A DNA stretch of 54,841 bases from Mycobacterium sp. E2733. GTDB lineage: Bacteria > Actinomycetota > Actinomycetes > Mycobacteriales > Mycobacteriaceae. Positions 16,775 to 25,293 of the stretch are shown in pieces. Made by a program: the position numbers and the translations under genes. Each line of letters begins with the position of its first letter. Within the stretch, counting starts at the first letter, position 1. Under the pieces are notes generated by a model. The model saw only the letters and a program-made list of their open reading frames with translations. It was not told the DNA's origin and made no database searches. The DNA lies in the NCBI RefSeq assembly GCF_001667585.1, contig NZ_LZJZ01000136.1, forward strand, positions 1-54,841, written 5' to 3'.

Positions 16775-17830
16775 CTAGAACAACTCCTTGGCCAGCAATT
16801 CCAGGGTCAACACCCGTGCCGGAGCGGTGGCCGGGTTGGTGCCGCGGCGGGCCGAGGCGACCGGGTGCACCATCACCTCGTCGACGTCGAACCGTTGTGC
16901 AAGCGTCCGCAACTGTTCGGCGGCCTCGGCGGGTGTGCCGAGGACCGCTCGTTGCAGCCCGCTCTCCACGATGTGCTCCTGCTGCGGCGTCAGCTCCGCG
17001 CGTTCGGCTTCCTCGACAAGGGGGACCGGACCGAGGGGCTGCCCGGTGCGCAGCTTCGCCATCATCTGCAGGTTGGGCAGCATCAAAGCCGTTGCCTCGT
17101 CCCGGGTTTCGGCCACCGCGGCGTTCACCGTCAGGAACGTCACCGGCTAGGGCGTCAGGGCGCTGGGCTTGAATCGGGAGCGGTAGAGCTCGAGCGCCTC
17201 TTCGGTTCCGTTGCCGGAGAAGTGATGCGCGAACACGTACGGCAGCCCCTTGGCGGCGGCCAGGTGCGCCGAGTACATCGACGAGCCCAGCAGCCACAGT
17301 CGCGGCTCACCGGCCGCCGCCGGGGTGGCCTTGAGGCGATAGTCCCCCGAGCGCAGCGGCACAACCACGCCGCGCGCGCTCATCAGCGCCGCCACGTCGT
17401 CGAGGTATTCGGGGAAGTTCTCGATGTCGCGTTCGTCCCGGCCGCCGCGCAGTGCATAGGAGGTCACCGGGTCGGACCCGGGCGCGCGGCCGATGCCCAG
17501 GTCGATGCGGCCCGGCGCGGCCGCTTCCAGCAGCGCGAACTGCTCGGCCACCGCCAGCGGCGCGTGATTGGGCAGCATCACACCGCCGGACCCCAACCGC
17601 ACCTGCGTGGTCTGCGCGGCCAGATAGGCGATCAGGACCGCAGGGCTGGTGGCGCCGACGGACGGCATGTTGTGGTGCTCGGCGACCCAGTAGCGCGTGA
17701 AACCCAGGCGATCCGCCGCCTGCGCCAGCTGCACGGTCGCCGCGAGCGCATCGCTGGTCGTCTGGTCGGTGCGCACCGGGACGAGATCAAGTACGGAAAG
17801 ACGCACGTTCCCGTCAACGCCTTTACGCAT
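16775..17830 (-). pseudogene. Luciferase-like (LLM) flavin monooxygenase split by an in-frame TAG
   Basis: Reading from 17830 (or the GTG at 17806, V-R-L-S-V-L-D-L-V-P-V), the frame encodes a typical LLM-family oxidoreductase of the MsnO8 type: A-E-H-H-N-M-P near the start, then G-S-G-G-V-M-L-P-N-H-A-P and R-I-D-L-G-I-G-R-A-P-G. It stops at TAG (17147-17149), but the very next codons in the same frame continue the family C-terminus to the TAG at 16775. No frameshift is needed; one codon change interrupts the gene (a former GAG would fit). The two parts give a normal full length of about 350 codons. It is either a recent nonsense pseudogene, a sequencing error, or a readthrough case. F420 or FMN would be the cofactor. 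Confidence 0.8.
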
Positions 17831-17864
17831 GCGAACGTTCCCGACGTCAGCAGTCCTTCGGGTT

Positions 17865-18983
17865 TCAGTAGTCCTTCAGCGTGATCGAACTGACGATGCG
17901 GTCGAAGACCTCCTGCGGTATCGGCGCACCGCCCGGAATGTTGTCGACGACCAGCCATTGGTTGCGCTTGACGTAGTCGTTGAACTCTTTGTGGTAGTTG
18001 GCGAAGCCGAGTTCGTAGTCCTCACCGGTGGCTGCGAGCTCGCCGGCCAGGATGTAGGCACCCAGCAGGGCGACACTGGTTCCCTGCCCCGACAACGGCG
18101 AGCAGCAATACCCGGCATCGCCGACCAGCGCCACCCGGCCCTTGGACCAACGATCCATTTTGATCTGCGCCATTTCGTCGAAGTAGAAATCCGGTGCGCT
18201 GCGCATGTATTCCAGCAATTGCGGACGCACCCACCCGTCGTCGGTCATCCGCCGCTCCAGCTCGGCGAACTGCGCCTCGGTGTCGCGGTAGTCGATCCGC
18301 AGGTCGGTGTCCATGAAACCCAGCATGGCCCGCGCCTCGCTGTTGTTGCGCGCGCTGTACACCCCGGCCATGGTCGAATCCCCGTAATGCCAGGTTTGCC
18401 AATAGTCCAGGCCGAGGAAATTGGGCACGGTGAAGATCGCCGCGTGCGTGCCCAGCCGCTCGATGAATTGATCCTCGGGGCCGAACACCAACCGGCGCAC
18501 GTTGGAATGCAGTCCGTCCGCCCCGATGACCAGGTCGAAGCCGCGCGCCGGGGCGCGTTCGAAGGTCACGTTGACGGCCGCACCGTCGTCGTCCAAGCCG
18601 GCGATGGTGTCGTCGAAGATGTATTCGGCCGTCCATTGGCTTGCGCCGTAGAGCAATTCGACGAGGTCGTCACGCAGGAGCTCGATGTCGGGGCTGTCGA
18701 TGGGCCCGCCGGTGGGCGTCGACTCCGTGTCGCGGGAGAGTTCGTTGCCGTCGCGGTCGACGACGGAAGCGCCGCGGATTTGCGTCTTCCGTTTCTGGGC
18801 GGCGGCCAGCAGCCCCATGCGTTCCAGCACTCCCAGCGCCGGCCCGCGCACGTCGATGGCCTGACCGCCTGGCCGCGGCCCGGGGTGGCGCTCCACCACG
18901 GTGACCGAATAGCCGTGCCGTCCAAGCCAATAAGCCGCCGTTGCACCGGCCACGCTGGCGCCGGAAACCAGAACGTCAGTCAC
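17865..18983 (-). CDS. FAD-dependent monooxygenase (Rv1260-like)
   Basis: This is a class A flavoprotein hydroxylase of 372 residues. The N-terminal Rossmann motif is V-S-G-A-S-V-A-G-A-T-A-A with V-V-E-R ending the second strand, then V-I-G-A-D-G-L-H-S-N-V-R (the DG motif, about 150-165) and R-V-A-L-V-G-D-A-G-Y (the GD motif, about 285). Enzymes of this type hydroxylate aromatic or polyketide-like compounds using NAD(P)H and oxygen; some inactivate tetracyclines or rifamycins, but nothing here fixes the substrate. The GTG start overlaps the udgB stop (GTGA), so the two are co-translated. Confidence 0.9.
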   Translation of the reverse strand: MTDVLVSGASVAGATAAYWLGRHGYSVTVVERHPGPRPGGQAIDVRGPALGVLERMGLLAAAQKRKTQIRGASVVDRDGNELSRDTESTPTGGPIDSPDIELLRDDLVELLYGASQWTAEYIFDDTIAGLDDDGAAVNVTFERAPARGFDLVIGADGLHSNVRRLVFGPEDQFIERLGTHAAIFTVPNFLGLDYWQTWHYGDSTMAGVYSARNNSEARAMLGFMDTDLRIDYRDTEAQFAELERRMTDDGWVRPQLLEYMRSAPDFYFDEMAQIKMDRWSKGRVALVGDAGYCCSPLSGQGTSVALLGAYILAGELAATGEDYELGFANYHKEFNDYVKRNQWLVVDNIPGGAPIPQEVFDRIVSSITLKDY

Positions 18984-19792
18984 TTGATCCCTGCCAGCCT
19001 TTTCGCGTCTCGGAAAACGTCGTCGAGCATTGCTGGTGTCAACCTACCGGTAAACATGTTTTGCTGGCTCGGGTGGTAGCAGCCGAGTAACCGCACGCCA
19101 GGCGCGAATTGCGCCACCACCCCGTGGCCGAACCTCGGTTTGCGCATGCCGGACGCGCCCGGCAGGCGCAGCGCGATCTGCCAGGCGAAGCCGCCCAACG
19201 CCACGATCGTGCGCACATGATCGGACACCAGCCGCCATTCGGCCTGCAGCCAGGGCCAGCAAGTGTCGCGCTCCGCCGGCGTCGGGGCGTTGGCCGGAGG
19301 GGCGCACCGTACCGGCGCCGCGATGCGAATACCGTTGGCCCGCAACCCATCCGCGGCATCCACGCTGGTCGGTTGGTTCACCAGCCCGGCCCGGTACAGC
19401 GCCGCGTAAAGCTGATCGCCGGACCGATCGCCGGTGAACATGCGTCCGGTCCGGTTGGCCCCGTGCGCGGCCGGCGCCAGCCCGATGATCAACAGCCGCG
19501 GTCGCTCCGACCCCCAGCCCGGAACGGGCCGGCCCCAATACGGCTGGTCGGCGAAGGCGCGGCGCTTGAGGACGGCCACGTCTTCGCGCCATTCGACCAG
19601 CCTCGGGCAGGCCCGGCAGACGCTGATCAGGGCGTCGAGTTCGGGGATCGACGCGGCGTTGGGCGCCAGCGCGGCGACCTGCGCGGCGCCGGCGGCCACG
19701 GTGGTTTGCGGGGTCGCCAAGTCGCCCGGCCATCCGGTGCCGGGAACCACTGGAGAATCGAACGCTTGGCCGGTACGAGGATGGGCGAGCAC
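18980..19792 (-). CDS. udgB: Uracil-DNA glycosylase UdgB, family 5, iron-sulfur type
   Basis: This base-excision-repair enzyme removes uracil and other deaminated or damaged bases from DNA. Four cysteines placed for a 4Fe-4S cluster are visible at residues 59, 62 (C-R-A-C-P-R), 163 and 178. Motif A is G-L-A-P-A-A-H-G-A-N-R-T-G and motif B is C-Y-H-P-S-Q-Q-N, both characteristic of family 5. The GTG start at 19792 is preceded by GCAGGA. At 270 residues it is close to the family length. It is the first gene of a two-gene unit with the FAD monooxygenase and converges on nothing; Tap diverges on its other side. Confidence 0.92.
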   Translation of the reverse strand: MLAHPRTGQAFDSPVVPGTGWPGDLATPQTTVAAGAAQVAALAPNAASIPELDALISVCRACPRLVEWREDVAVLKRRAFADQPYWGRPVPGWGSERPRLLIIGLAPAAHGANRTGRMFTGDRSGDQLYAALYRAGLVNQPTSVDAADGLRANGIRIAAPVRCAPPANAPTPAERDTCWPWLQAEWRLVSDHVRTIVALGGFAWQIALRLPGASGMRKPRFGHGVVAQFAPGVRLLGCYHPSQQNMFTGRLTPAMLDDVFRDAKRLAGIK

Positions 19793-19891
19793 ATGAACAT
19801 CCTGCAGTGAGCCGGTACCCGGCGGCCGACGCCCCCAAATATTCGGTGGTCCCGCCGGAAATCAGCGGCTAAGTTCGCGCCCGGGATATTC

Positions 19892-21145
19892 ATGAGCCAT
19901 ACGAGCCGCGGCCCGGCGTTTCTGATCCTGTCCGCCACGCTGATGGCGACGGCCGGCACCGGCATCTCGGTGATCGCGTTTCCGTGGCTGGCGTTGCAGC
20001 ATGATGACCGCGCGCGCGACGCGTCGATCGTGGCCGCGGCCATGACGCTGCCGCTGGTGCTGTCCACGCTCGTCGCCGGCACCGCCGTCGACTTCTTCGG
20101 ACGCCGCCGGATTTCCCTCGTTTCCGATTCGCTGTCCGGCGCGGCGGTGAGCGCCGTCCCGCTGACCGCCTTGCTGTTCGGCGCAGACGCGATCAGCGTC
20201 GCCGAGCTGGCCGGGTTGGCCTTCTGCGCAGCCGCTTTCGACCCTGCCGGGACCACGGCGCGCCAGTCGATGCTGCCCGAGGCCGCCGCCCGCGCGGGCT
20301 GGTCGCTGGACCGCACCAACAGTGTCTACGAGGCGATCCTGAACCTCGGTTTCATGGTGGGCCCGGGCATCGGCGGCTTGATGATCGCCACGGTCGGCGG
20401 CGTCAACACCATGTGGGTCACGGCGGCCTGTTTTGGCCTGTCCCTGTTGGTGATTGGTGCGCTGCGGCTCGAGGGCGTCGGCAAGCCCCACCACGCGACC
20501 CGCCCCGGCGGGTTGGTCTCCGGCATCGTCGAGGGCCTGCGGTTCGTCTGGACCCTGCGGGTGCTGCGGACACTCGGCCTGATCGACCTTGCCGTCACCG
20601 CGTTGTACCTGCCGATGGAAAGTGTGCTGTTCCCAAAGTATTTCGCCGACCAACATCAGCCCGCACAGTTGGGTTGGGCGCTGATGGCGCTCGCGGTCGG
20701 CGGCGTCGCGGGCGCACTGGGCTATGCGGTGCTCTCGAAATACACCCGGCGGCGTACCGCCGTGCTGACGGCGACCCTGACCTTCGGCGCGGCGACGGTG
20801 GGCATCGCGTTCCTGCCGCCGCTGCCGGTGATCTTGGCGCTCTGCGGGGTGACCGGCCTGGTCTACGGGCCGATCCAGCCCATCTACAACTACGTCATGC
20901 AGACGCGGGCGCCGCATCATCTGCGCGGCAGGGTGGTCGGGGTGATGGCGGGGCTGACCTACGCCGCTGGGCCGTTGGGCCTGCTGGTGGCCGGCCCGCT
21001 CGCCGACGCCGCCGGGTTGAAGGTCACCTTCTTGGCGCTGGCGGTGCCGATTCTGCTGATCGGGCTGGTTGCCGTGCGGCTGCCGGTGCTGCGGGAATTG
21101 GACCGCGCGCCGGAATTTGAGGCGAGTCGCAATTCGCCGCTGTGA
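19892..21145 (+). CDS. tap: Tap-type major facilitator efflux pump
   Basis: This 417-residue proton-driven MFS transporter has 12 predicted TM helices. V-D-F-F-G-R-R-R (about residue 66-73) is the loop 2-3 motif A variant, and length and sequence match the Tap family (Rv1258c), which exports tetracycline, aminoglycosides and other drugs at low level and is under WhiB7 control in M. tuberculosis. The ATG at 19892 (M-S-H-T-S-R-G-P) begins just before the first helix. An AT-rich AAATATT at 19838-19844 and TAAGTT at 19871-19876 upstream might be promoter elements. It ends 4 bp short of the convergent SHOCT gene. Confidence 0.9.
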   Translation: MSHTSRGPAFLILSATLMATAGTGISVIAFPWLALQHDDRARDASIVAAAMTLPLVLSTLVAGTAVDFFGRRRISLVSDSLSGAAVSAVPLTALLFGADAISVAELAGLAFCAAAFDPAGTTARQSMLPEAAARAGWSLDRTNSVYEAILNLGFMVGPGIGGLMIATVGGVNTMWVTAACFGLSLLVIGALRLEGVGKPHHATRPGGLVSGIVEGLRFVWTLRVLRTLGLIDLAVTALYLPMESVLFPKYFADQHQPAQLGWALMALAVGGVAGALGYAVLSKYTRRRTAVLTATLTFGAATVGIAFLPPLPVILALCGVTGLVYGPIQPIYNYVMQTRAPHHLRGRVVGVMAGLTYAAGPLGLLVAGPLADAAGLKVTFLALAVPILLIGLVAVRLPVLRELDRAPEFEASRNSPL

Positions 21146-21149
21146 TTCG

Positions 21150-21746
21150 TCAGTCGCCGAGGATTTTTCGCTTTTGCTGCTCGAATTCCTCGTCGGTGAG
21201 CAGTCCCCGGTCTTTCAGCGCGGCCAGCCTCTCGAGCCGCTCGATCGGGTCTGCACCCTGTTGGGTCTGCGCCGTCTGCATCGCGCCAAGCGCCTGCTGC
21301 TGCATCTCGGCACCGCGCCGCATCATCTCCTCCCGGAATGCGGTCGGATCGGCAATGGCTTGGCGGATGACATCGGCCATCGGCATACCCATGACCTGGG
21401 CGCCCGCCAGGTCGGGGCGGGCCGCCGTCACGGCGTCGATTGCCACATCGGCCGTGGCGGCCGGCTGGTGGTCCAGTTGGACCCGGTCGTGGTCTTTCGG
21501 GTCGTAGAGCACCGGCAGCCTCATCCCCGGCCGCGGTGGGCTCAGCTGAGGTAGCAGCGCGGTGACGCTGGCCTCGAACGGCGGTTCGGCGTCCGGCGTG
21601 ACCCGCAGGCGCAGCTTCCAACGAACTTCGGTGTTGTTGACCAAATTCGGGTTGCCGATCATGACGGCGATGGCCGATTGCTCGGCGGCGAGGACGTCCG
21701 CGAACGCGCGGATGCCGACTTTGCTGAGATCTCGCCGTCCGAACAC
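21150..21746 (-). CDS. SHOCT-domain protein of unknown function
   Basis: The protein has about 198 residues. The C-terminal 31 residues, D-P-I-E-R-L-E-R-L-A-A-L-K-D-R-G-L-L-T, then D-E-E-F-E-Q-Q-K, are a clear SHOCT module, a short oligomerisation helix pair found at the end of many bacterial proteins. Before it lie an I-G-N-P-N-L-V-N-N-T-E-V-R-W beta-rich domain, L-P-V-L-Y-D-P-K-D-H-D, and a Met/Gln-rich helix. The GTG at 21746 (V-F-G-R-R-D-L-S-K) after GAAAGG is the best start; the frame is open further upstream but overlaps the divergent oxidase promoter. No function is assigned. Confidence 0.75.
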   Translation of the reverse strand: MFGRRDLSKVGIRAFADVLAAEQSAIAVMIGNPNLVNNTEVRWKLRLRVTPDAEPPFEASVTALLPQLSPPRPGMRLPVLYDPKDHDRVQLDHQPAATADVAIDAVTAARPDLAGAQVMGMPMADVIRQAIADPTAFREEMMRRGAEMQQQALGAMQTAQTQQGADPIERLERLAALKDRGLLTDEEFEQQKRKILGD

Positions 21747-21801
21747 CTCTGACCCGACCTTTCGCCAGAATCGCTCAACTGTACAGCGCCGACCGGGCCC
21801 G

Positions 21802-21807
21802 TAGGAT
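21802..21807 (+). promoter_or_regulatory. -10 box of the GlcD-type oxidase gene (leaderless)
   Basis: TAGGAT sits 6 nt before the GTG at 21814, so the transcript would start at the initiation codon. Confidence 0.5.
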
Positions 21808-21813
21808 CGGTCC

Positions 21814-23181
21814 GTGACAGCTGACGTCCTTGCCGAGCTCATCGCCGGCCTGCCCGACGGCATGGTCGTCACCGACCCGACCGTGACCGAGGGGTATCGC
21901 CAGGACCGCGCCTTCGACCCGTCGGCCGGCAAACCGTTGGCCGTGGTCAGGCCGCGGTGCACCGAAGACGTGCAAACCGTGTTGCGGTGGGCCTGTGCTC
22001 ACGGAGTGCCGGTGGTGACCCGGGGGGCCGGCAGCGGCCTGTCCGGCGGGGCGACGGCGCTGGACAACGGGATCGTCCTGTCGACGGAGAAGATGCGCGA
22101 CATCGCCGTCGACCCGGTCACCCGCACCGCGGTATGCCAGCCCGGTTTGTTCAACGCCGAGGTCAAGAAGGCCGCGGCCGAGCACGGGCTGTGGTATCCC
22201 CCCGATCCGTCGTCGTTCGAGATCTGCAGCATCGGCGGCAACATCGCCACCAACGCCGGCGGCCTGTGCTGCGTGAAGTACGGCGTCACCACCGACTACG
22301 TGCTGGGCATGCAGGTGGTGCTGGCCGACGGGACGGCGGTCCGGCTCGGCGGCCCGCGTTTGAAGGACGTGGCCGGGCTTTCACTGACCAAGCTGTTCGT
22401 CGGCAGCGAAGGCACCCTGGGCGTCGTCACCGAGGTCACCCTGCGCCTGGTGCCCAAGCAGAACGCGTCCAGCATCGTGGTGGCCGCCTTCGCCACGGTC
22501 GAGGCGGCGGTCGATGCGGTGCTCGGGGTCACCGCTCGGTTACGCCCGTCGATGCTGGAGTTCATGGACTCGGTGGCCATCAACGCCGTCGAGGACACCT
22601 TGCGCATGGACCTGGACCGGGGTGCGGCCGCCATGCTGGTGGCCGGGTCCGACGAGCGCGGCGGGGCGGGCAGCGAGGACGCCGAGGTCATCGCCGCCGT
22701 GTTCGCTGAAAACGGTGCCACAGAAGTGTTTTCGACCGACGACCCCGACGAGGGCGAAGCGTTCGTAGCCGCCCGCCGGTTCTGCATCCCCGCGGTCGAG
22801 GCGAAGGGATCGCTCCTGCTCGAGGATGTCGGGGTTCCCCTTCCGGCGCTGGGCAGCCTGGTCACGGGCATCGCGCGCATCGCCGACGAGCGTGACCTGA
22901 CCATCTCGGTGATCGCCCACGCCGGTGACGGCAACACCCACCCGTTGATCGTGTACGACCCCGCGGACACCGCGATGACCGAACGGGCCCACCTCGCCTT
23001 CGGCGAGATCATGGACCTGGCCGTCGGGCTCGGCGGCACGATCACCGGCGAGCACGGCGTCGGCCGGTTGAAGCGACCGTGGCTGGCCGGCTACCTCGGG
23101 CCCGAGGTGATGGCGCTCAACCGGCGGATCAAGCAGGCCCTGGATCCGCAGGGCATCCTCAACCCGGGTGCGGGGATCTAG
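21814..23181 (+). CDS. FAD-binding GlcD/D-lactate-dehydrogenase-type oxidase (Rv1257c-like)
   Basis: This is a 455-residue flavoprotein of the VAO/PCMH fold. The FAD-binding half has R-G-A-G-S-G-L-S-G-G (about 69-78), P-P-D-P-S-S-F and I-G-G-N-I-A-T-N-A-G-G, and F-V-G-S-E-G-T-L-G. The C-terminal FAD-oxidase domain ends with H-A-G-D-G-N-T-H-P and G-T-I-T-G-E-H-G-V-G-R-L-K, which supply metal-binding and catalytic histidines in the glycolate/D-2-hydroxyacid dehydrogenases. It should oxidise a D-2-hydroxy acid and pass electrons to quinone or another carrier; the exact substrate is not visible. The GTG start is supported by the -10 spacing and the match of M-T-A-D-V to the domain edge. Confidence 0.92.
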   Translation: MTADVLAELIAGLPDGMVVTDPTVTEGYRQDRAFDPSAGKPLAVVRPRCTEDVQTVLRWACAHGVPVVTRGAGSGLSGGATALDNGIVLSTEKMRDIAVDPVTRTAVCQPGLFNAEVKKAAAEHGLWYPPDPSSFEICSIGGNIATNAGGLCCVKYGVTTDYVLGMQVVLADGTAVRLGGPRLKDVAGLSLTKLFVGSEGTLGVVTEVTLRLVPKQNASSIVVAAFATVEAAVDAVLGVTARLRPSMLEFMDSVAINAVEDTLRMDLDRGAAAMLVAGSDERGGAGSEDAEVIAAVFAENGATEVFSTDDPDEGEAFVAARRFCIPAVEAKGSLLLEDVGVPLPALGSLVTGIARIADERDLTISVIAHAGDGNTHPLIVYDPADTAMTERAHLAFGEIMDLAVGLGGTITGEHGVGRLKRPWLAGYLGPEVMALNRRIKQALDPQGILNPGAGI

Positions 23182-23240
23182 GCTTTCGGCCGCGTTGCCT
23201 TTCGAGTGCCCGACCGGTCGGGCGCTCGGCCATCATGCGG

Positions 23241-23269
23241 TTGACATCCTGTGTACGTTGTCATATGAA
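23241..23269 (+). promoter_or_regulatory. Sigma-A promoter of the cyp130-tetR operon
   Basis: TTGACA (23241-23246) and TATGAA (23264-23269) are 17 bp apart, one of the best consensus promoters in the window. The predicted start falls at the first ATG, 23276. Confidence 0.65.
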
Positions 23270-23296
23270 TGAGACATGACGCGGTTTATGTCTCAT
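23269..23296. promoter_or_regulatory. 28-bp palindromic operator over the cyp130 start, probable TetR site
   Basis: ATGAGACAT (23269-23277) and ATGTCTCAT (23288-23296) are perfect 9-bp inverted repeats with a 10-bp spacer. The site covers the end of the -10 box, the predicted transcription start and the start codon, so a bound repressor would block transcription. The TetR gene two positions downstream is the natural candidate ligand. Confidence 0.65.
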
Positions 23297-24517
23297 AATG
23301 CACCGGTCAAGTTCGAGCTGGCGAAGGCCGAGACCTGGCCTGATCCCTGGCCGATGTACCGCGCGCTTCGCGACCACGATCCGGTGCACCACGTGGTCCC
23401 GGCCAAGCGGCCCGAGCACGACTACTACGTGCTGTCCCGGCACGCCGACGTGTGGGCCGCGGCGCGCGACCACGAGACGTTCTCCTCCGCACAGGGACTG
23501 ACGGTCAACTACGGCGACCTGGAAATGATTGGGCTGCAAGATAATCCACCGATGGTGATGCAGGATCCGCCGGTGCACACCGAGTTTCGGAAACTGGTGT
23601 CGCGCGGCTTCACGCCACGACAGGTCGAGGCGGTGGAGCCCAAGGTGCGCGAATTCGTCGTCGAGCGCATCGAGCGACTGCGCGCGGACGGCGGGGGCGA
23701 CATCGTCACCGAGTTGTTCAAACCGCTGCCTTCGATGGTGGTCGCGCACTACCTCGGCGTCCCCGAAGCGGATCGGGCGCAATTCGACGGGTGGACGGAT
23801 GTGATCGTCGCAGCCAACACCGTTGACGGCGGTGTCGCCGGGGCGCTGGAAACCGTCGGTGATGCGGTCGGGTCGATGATGGCCTACTTCACCGGCCTGA
23901 TCGAGCGCCGCCGAACCGAGCCCGCGGACGACACCATCTCCCATCTGGTGGCCGCCGGAGTGGGCGCCGACGGTGATATCGCCGGGACGCTGTCGGTGCT
24001 TGCGTTCACGTTCACCATGGTCACGGGCGGCAACGACACCACCACCGGAATGCTGGGCGGCTCAATGCCGTTGCTGCATCAGCGCCCCGACCAGCGCCGG
24101 CTTCTGGCCGACGATTCGGGGCTCATCCCCGACGCGGTCGATGAGCTGCTGCGGCTGACCTCGCCGGTACAGGGACTGGCCCGCACGACCACCCGCGACA
24201 TGACGATCGGCGACACCACCATTCCCGCCGGCCGCAAAGTGTTGCTGCTGTATGGCTCGGCCAACCGCGACGAGCGCCAATATGGCCCGGACGCGGGCGA
24301 ACTCGACGTGACGCGACGCCCGCGCAACATCATGACGTTCAGTCACGGCGCGCACCACTGCCTGGGCGCGGCGGCGGCGCGAATGCAATCCCGCGTCGCC
24401 CTGACCGAACTGCTCACGCGCTGCCCGGATTTCGAGGTCGACGAATCCGCGATCGTCTGGTCGGGCGGCAGTTACGTGCGGCGCCCGCTGTCGGTACCGA
24501 TCAGGGTGAAGTCCTGA
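23276..24517 (+). CDS. cyp130: Cytochrome P450 CYP130
   Basis: This haem monooxygenase of 413 residues is very similar throughout to my recollection of M. tuberculosis CYP130 (Rv1256c). Visible elements are the I-helix V-T-G-G-N-D-T-T-T with the oxygen-activating acid/Thr pair, the E-L-L-R K-helix, and F-S-H-G-A-H-H-C-L-G-A with haem-ligand Cys362. The ATG at 23276 coincides with the predicted transcription start; a second in-frame ATG at 23288 (M-S-H-N) is also possible. The physiological substrate is unknown. Its TGA overlaps the tetR ATG by one base, so the regulator is in the same operon. Confidence 0.94.
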   Translation: MTRFMSHNAPVKFELAKAETWPDPWPMYRALRDHDPVHHVVPAKRPEHDYYVLSRHADVWAAARDHETFSSAQGLTVNYGDLEMIGLQDNPPMVMQDPPVHTEFRKLVSRGFTPRQVEAVEPKVREFVVERIERLRADGGGDIVTELFKPLPSMVVAHYLGVPEADRAQFDGWTDVIVAANTVDGGVAGALETVGDAVGSMMAYFTGLIERRRTEPADDTISHLVAAGVGADGDIAGTLSVLAFTFTMVTGGNDTTTGMLGGSMPLLHQRPDQRRLLADDSGLIPDAVDELLRLTSPVQGLARTTTRDMTIGDTTIPAGRKVLLLYGSANRDERQYGPDAGELDVTRRPRNIMTFSHGAHHCLGAAAARMQSRVALTELLTRCPDFEVDESAIVWSGGSYVRRPLSVPIRVKS

Positions 24518-25095
24518 TGCCGAACGACTGGCTGGGCACGCACCGCACCGAAGCGGCCGCGGACCGGATCCTCGACGCGGCCGAGCAGCTCTACACCGAG
24601 CGCGACCAGGCTTCGATCGGCATGAACGACATCGCCAGGGCTGCGGGCTGTTCCCGCGCCACGCTGTACCGGTATTTCGAGAACCGCGAGGCGCTGCGAA
24701 CCGCCTACGTGCACCGCGAAACCCGTCGGCTCAGCCGTGCGATCAAGGAACAGATCGGCGGCATCGACGATCCCCGGGAACGGCTTATCGCGAGCATCAC
24801 CGCCACGCTGCGGATGGTTCGCGGCAGCCGCGCGTTGGCGTCGTGGTTCGCCATCACCCGGCCACCGATCGGCGCCGAGGTCGCCGGGCGATCCGAGGTG
24901 ATCACCGCCCTGGCCGCCGCGTTCATCGGCTCACTCGGGCCGGAAGACCCCGCCGTCGTGGAGCGCAGGGCGCGCTGGGTGGTGCGAGTGATCACCTCGC
25001 TGCTGCAGTTCCCGGGCCGCGACGAAGCCGAGGAGCGGGCAATGATCGAGGAGTTCGTGGTGCCGATCGTGACGCCGGTTTCCGCCCGGGGCTAG
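24517..25095 (+). CDS. TetR-family repressor of the cyp130 operon (Rv1255c-like)
   Basis: The 192-residue regulator has an N-terminal helix-turn-helix (about residues 14-60: R-I-L-D-A-A-E-Q-L-Y, then I-A-R-A-A-G-C-S-R-A-T-L-Y-R-Y-F-E-N-R-E-A-L). The C-terminal all-helical part is the ligand-binding and dimer domain, without recognisable sub-family features. The ATG overlaps the cyp130 stop (TGATG). Co-transcription with cyp130 and the palindrome at the operon start support autoregulated, ligand-relieved repression; the inducer may be a CYP130 substrate. This last point is inference. Confidence 0.9.
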   Translation: MPNDWLGTHRTEAAADRILDAAEQLYTERDQASIGMNDIARAAGCSRATLYRYFENREALRTAYVHRETRRLSRAIKEQIGGIDDPRERLIASITATLRMVRGSRALASWFAITRPPIGAEVAGRSEVITALAAAFIGSLGPEDPAVVERRARWVVRVITSLLQFPGRDEAEERAMIEEFVVPIVTPVSARG

Positions 25096-25145
25096 GCGGC
25101 GGGTTCGTCCCGCCAGCCACACCGGTTGCTCCGCCGGAACCAATG

Positions 25146-25239
25146 CTCAAAGTGCCCGCCTCACAGCGACAAACCCGCCTAGTCGCGCCTCTGGTCGCGC
25201 GGCGCGGCCCCACAGTCGCTGTGAGGCGGGCACTTCGAG
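25146..25239. repeat. Long near-perfect inverted repeat between convergent genes
   Basis: Arms at 25146-25170 and 25215-25239 match at 24 of 25 positions, including a 21-bp perfect core (25150-25170 with 25215-25235), around a 44-bp GC-rich loop. The right arm contains an inner CACAG-TCG-CTGTG hairpin. It lies between the ends of tetR (plus) and the acyltransferase (minus), so it may act as a two-way terminator or may be a dispersed intergenic element. There is no T-run on either side. Nothing else is visible in this 198-bp gap. Confidence 0.75.
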
Positions 25240-25293
25240 GCCGGCTTGCGCGACGGTACTTCTGGGGCGGATGGGGTTTGCCGAGGCGGCGGC

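Noticed and set aside
19838..19876. WhiB7-type promoter upstream of tap
   Set aside because: An AT-rich AAATATT and a TAAGTT are present, but no convincing -35 or known WhiB7 motif spacing could be established by eye.
21747..21962. 72-codon extension of the SHOCT protein
   Set aside because: It would overlap the promoter and first codons of the divergent oxidase and shows no domain; the GTG at 21746 is preferred.
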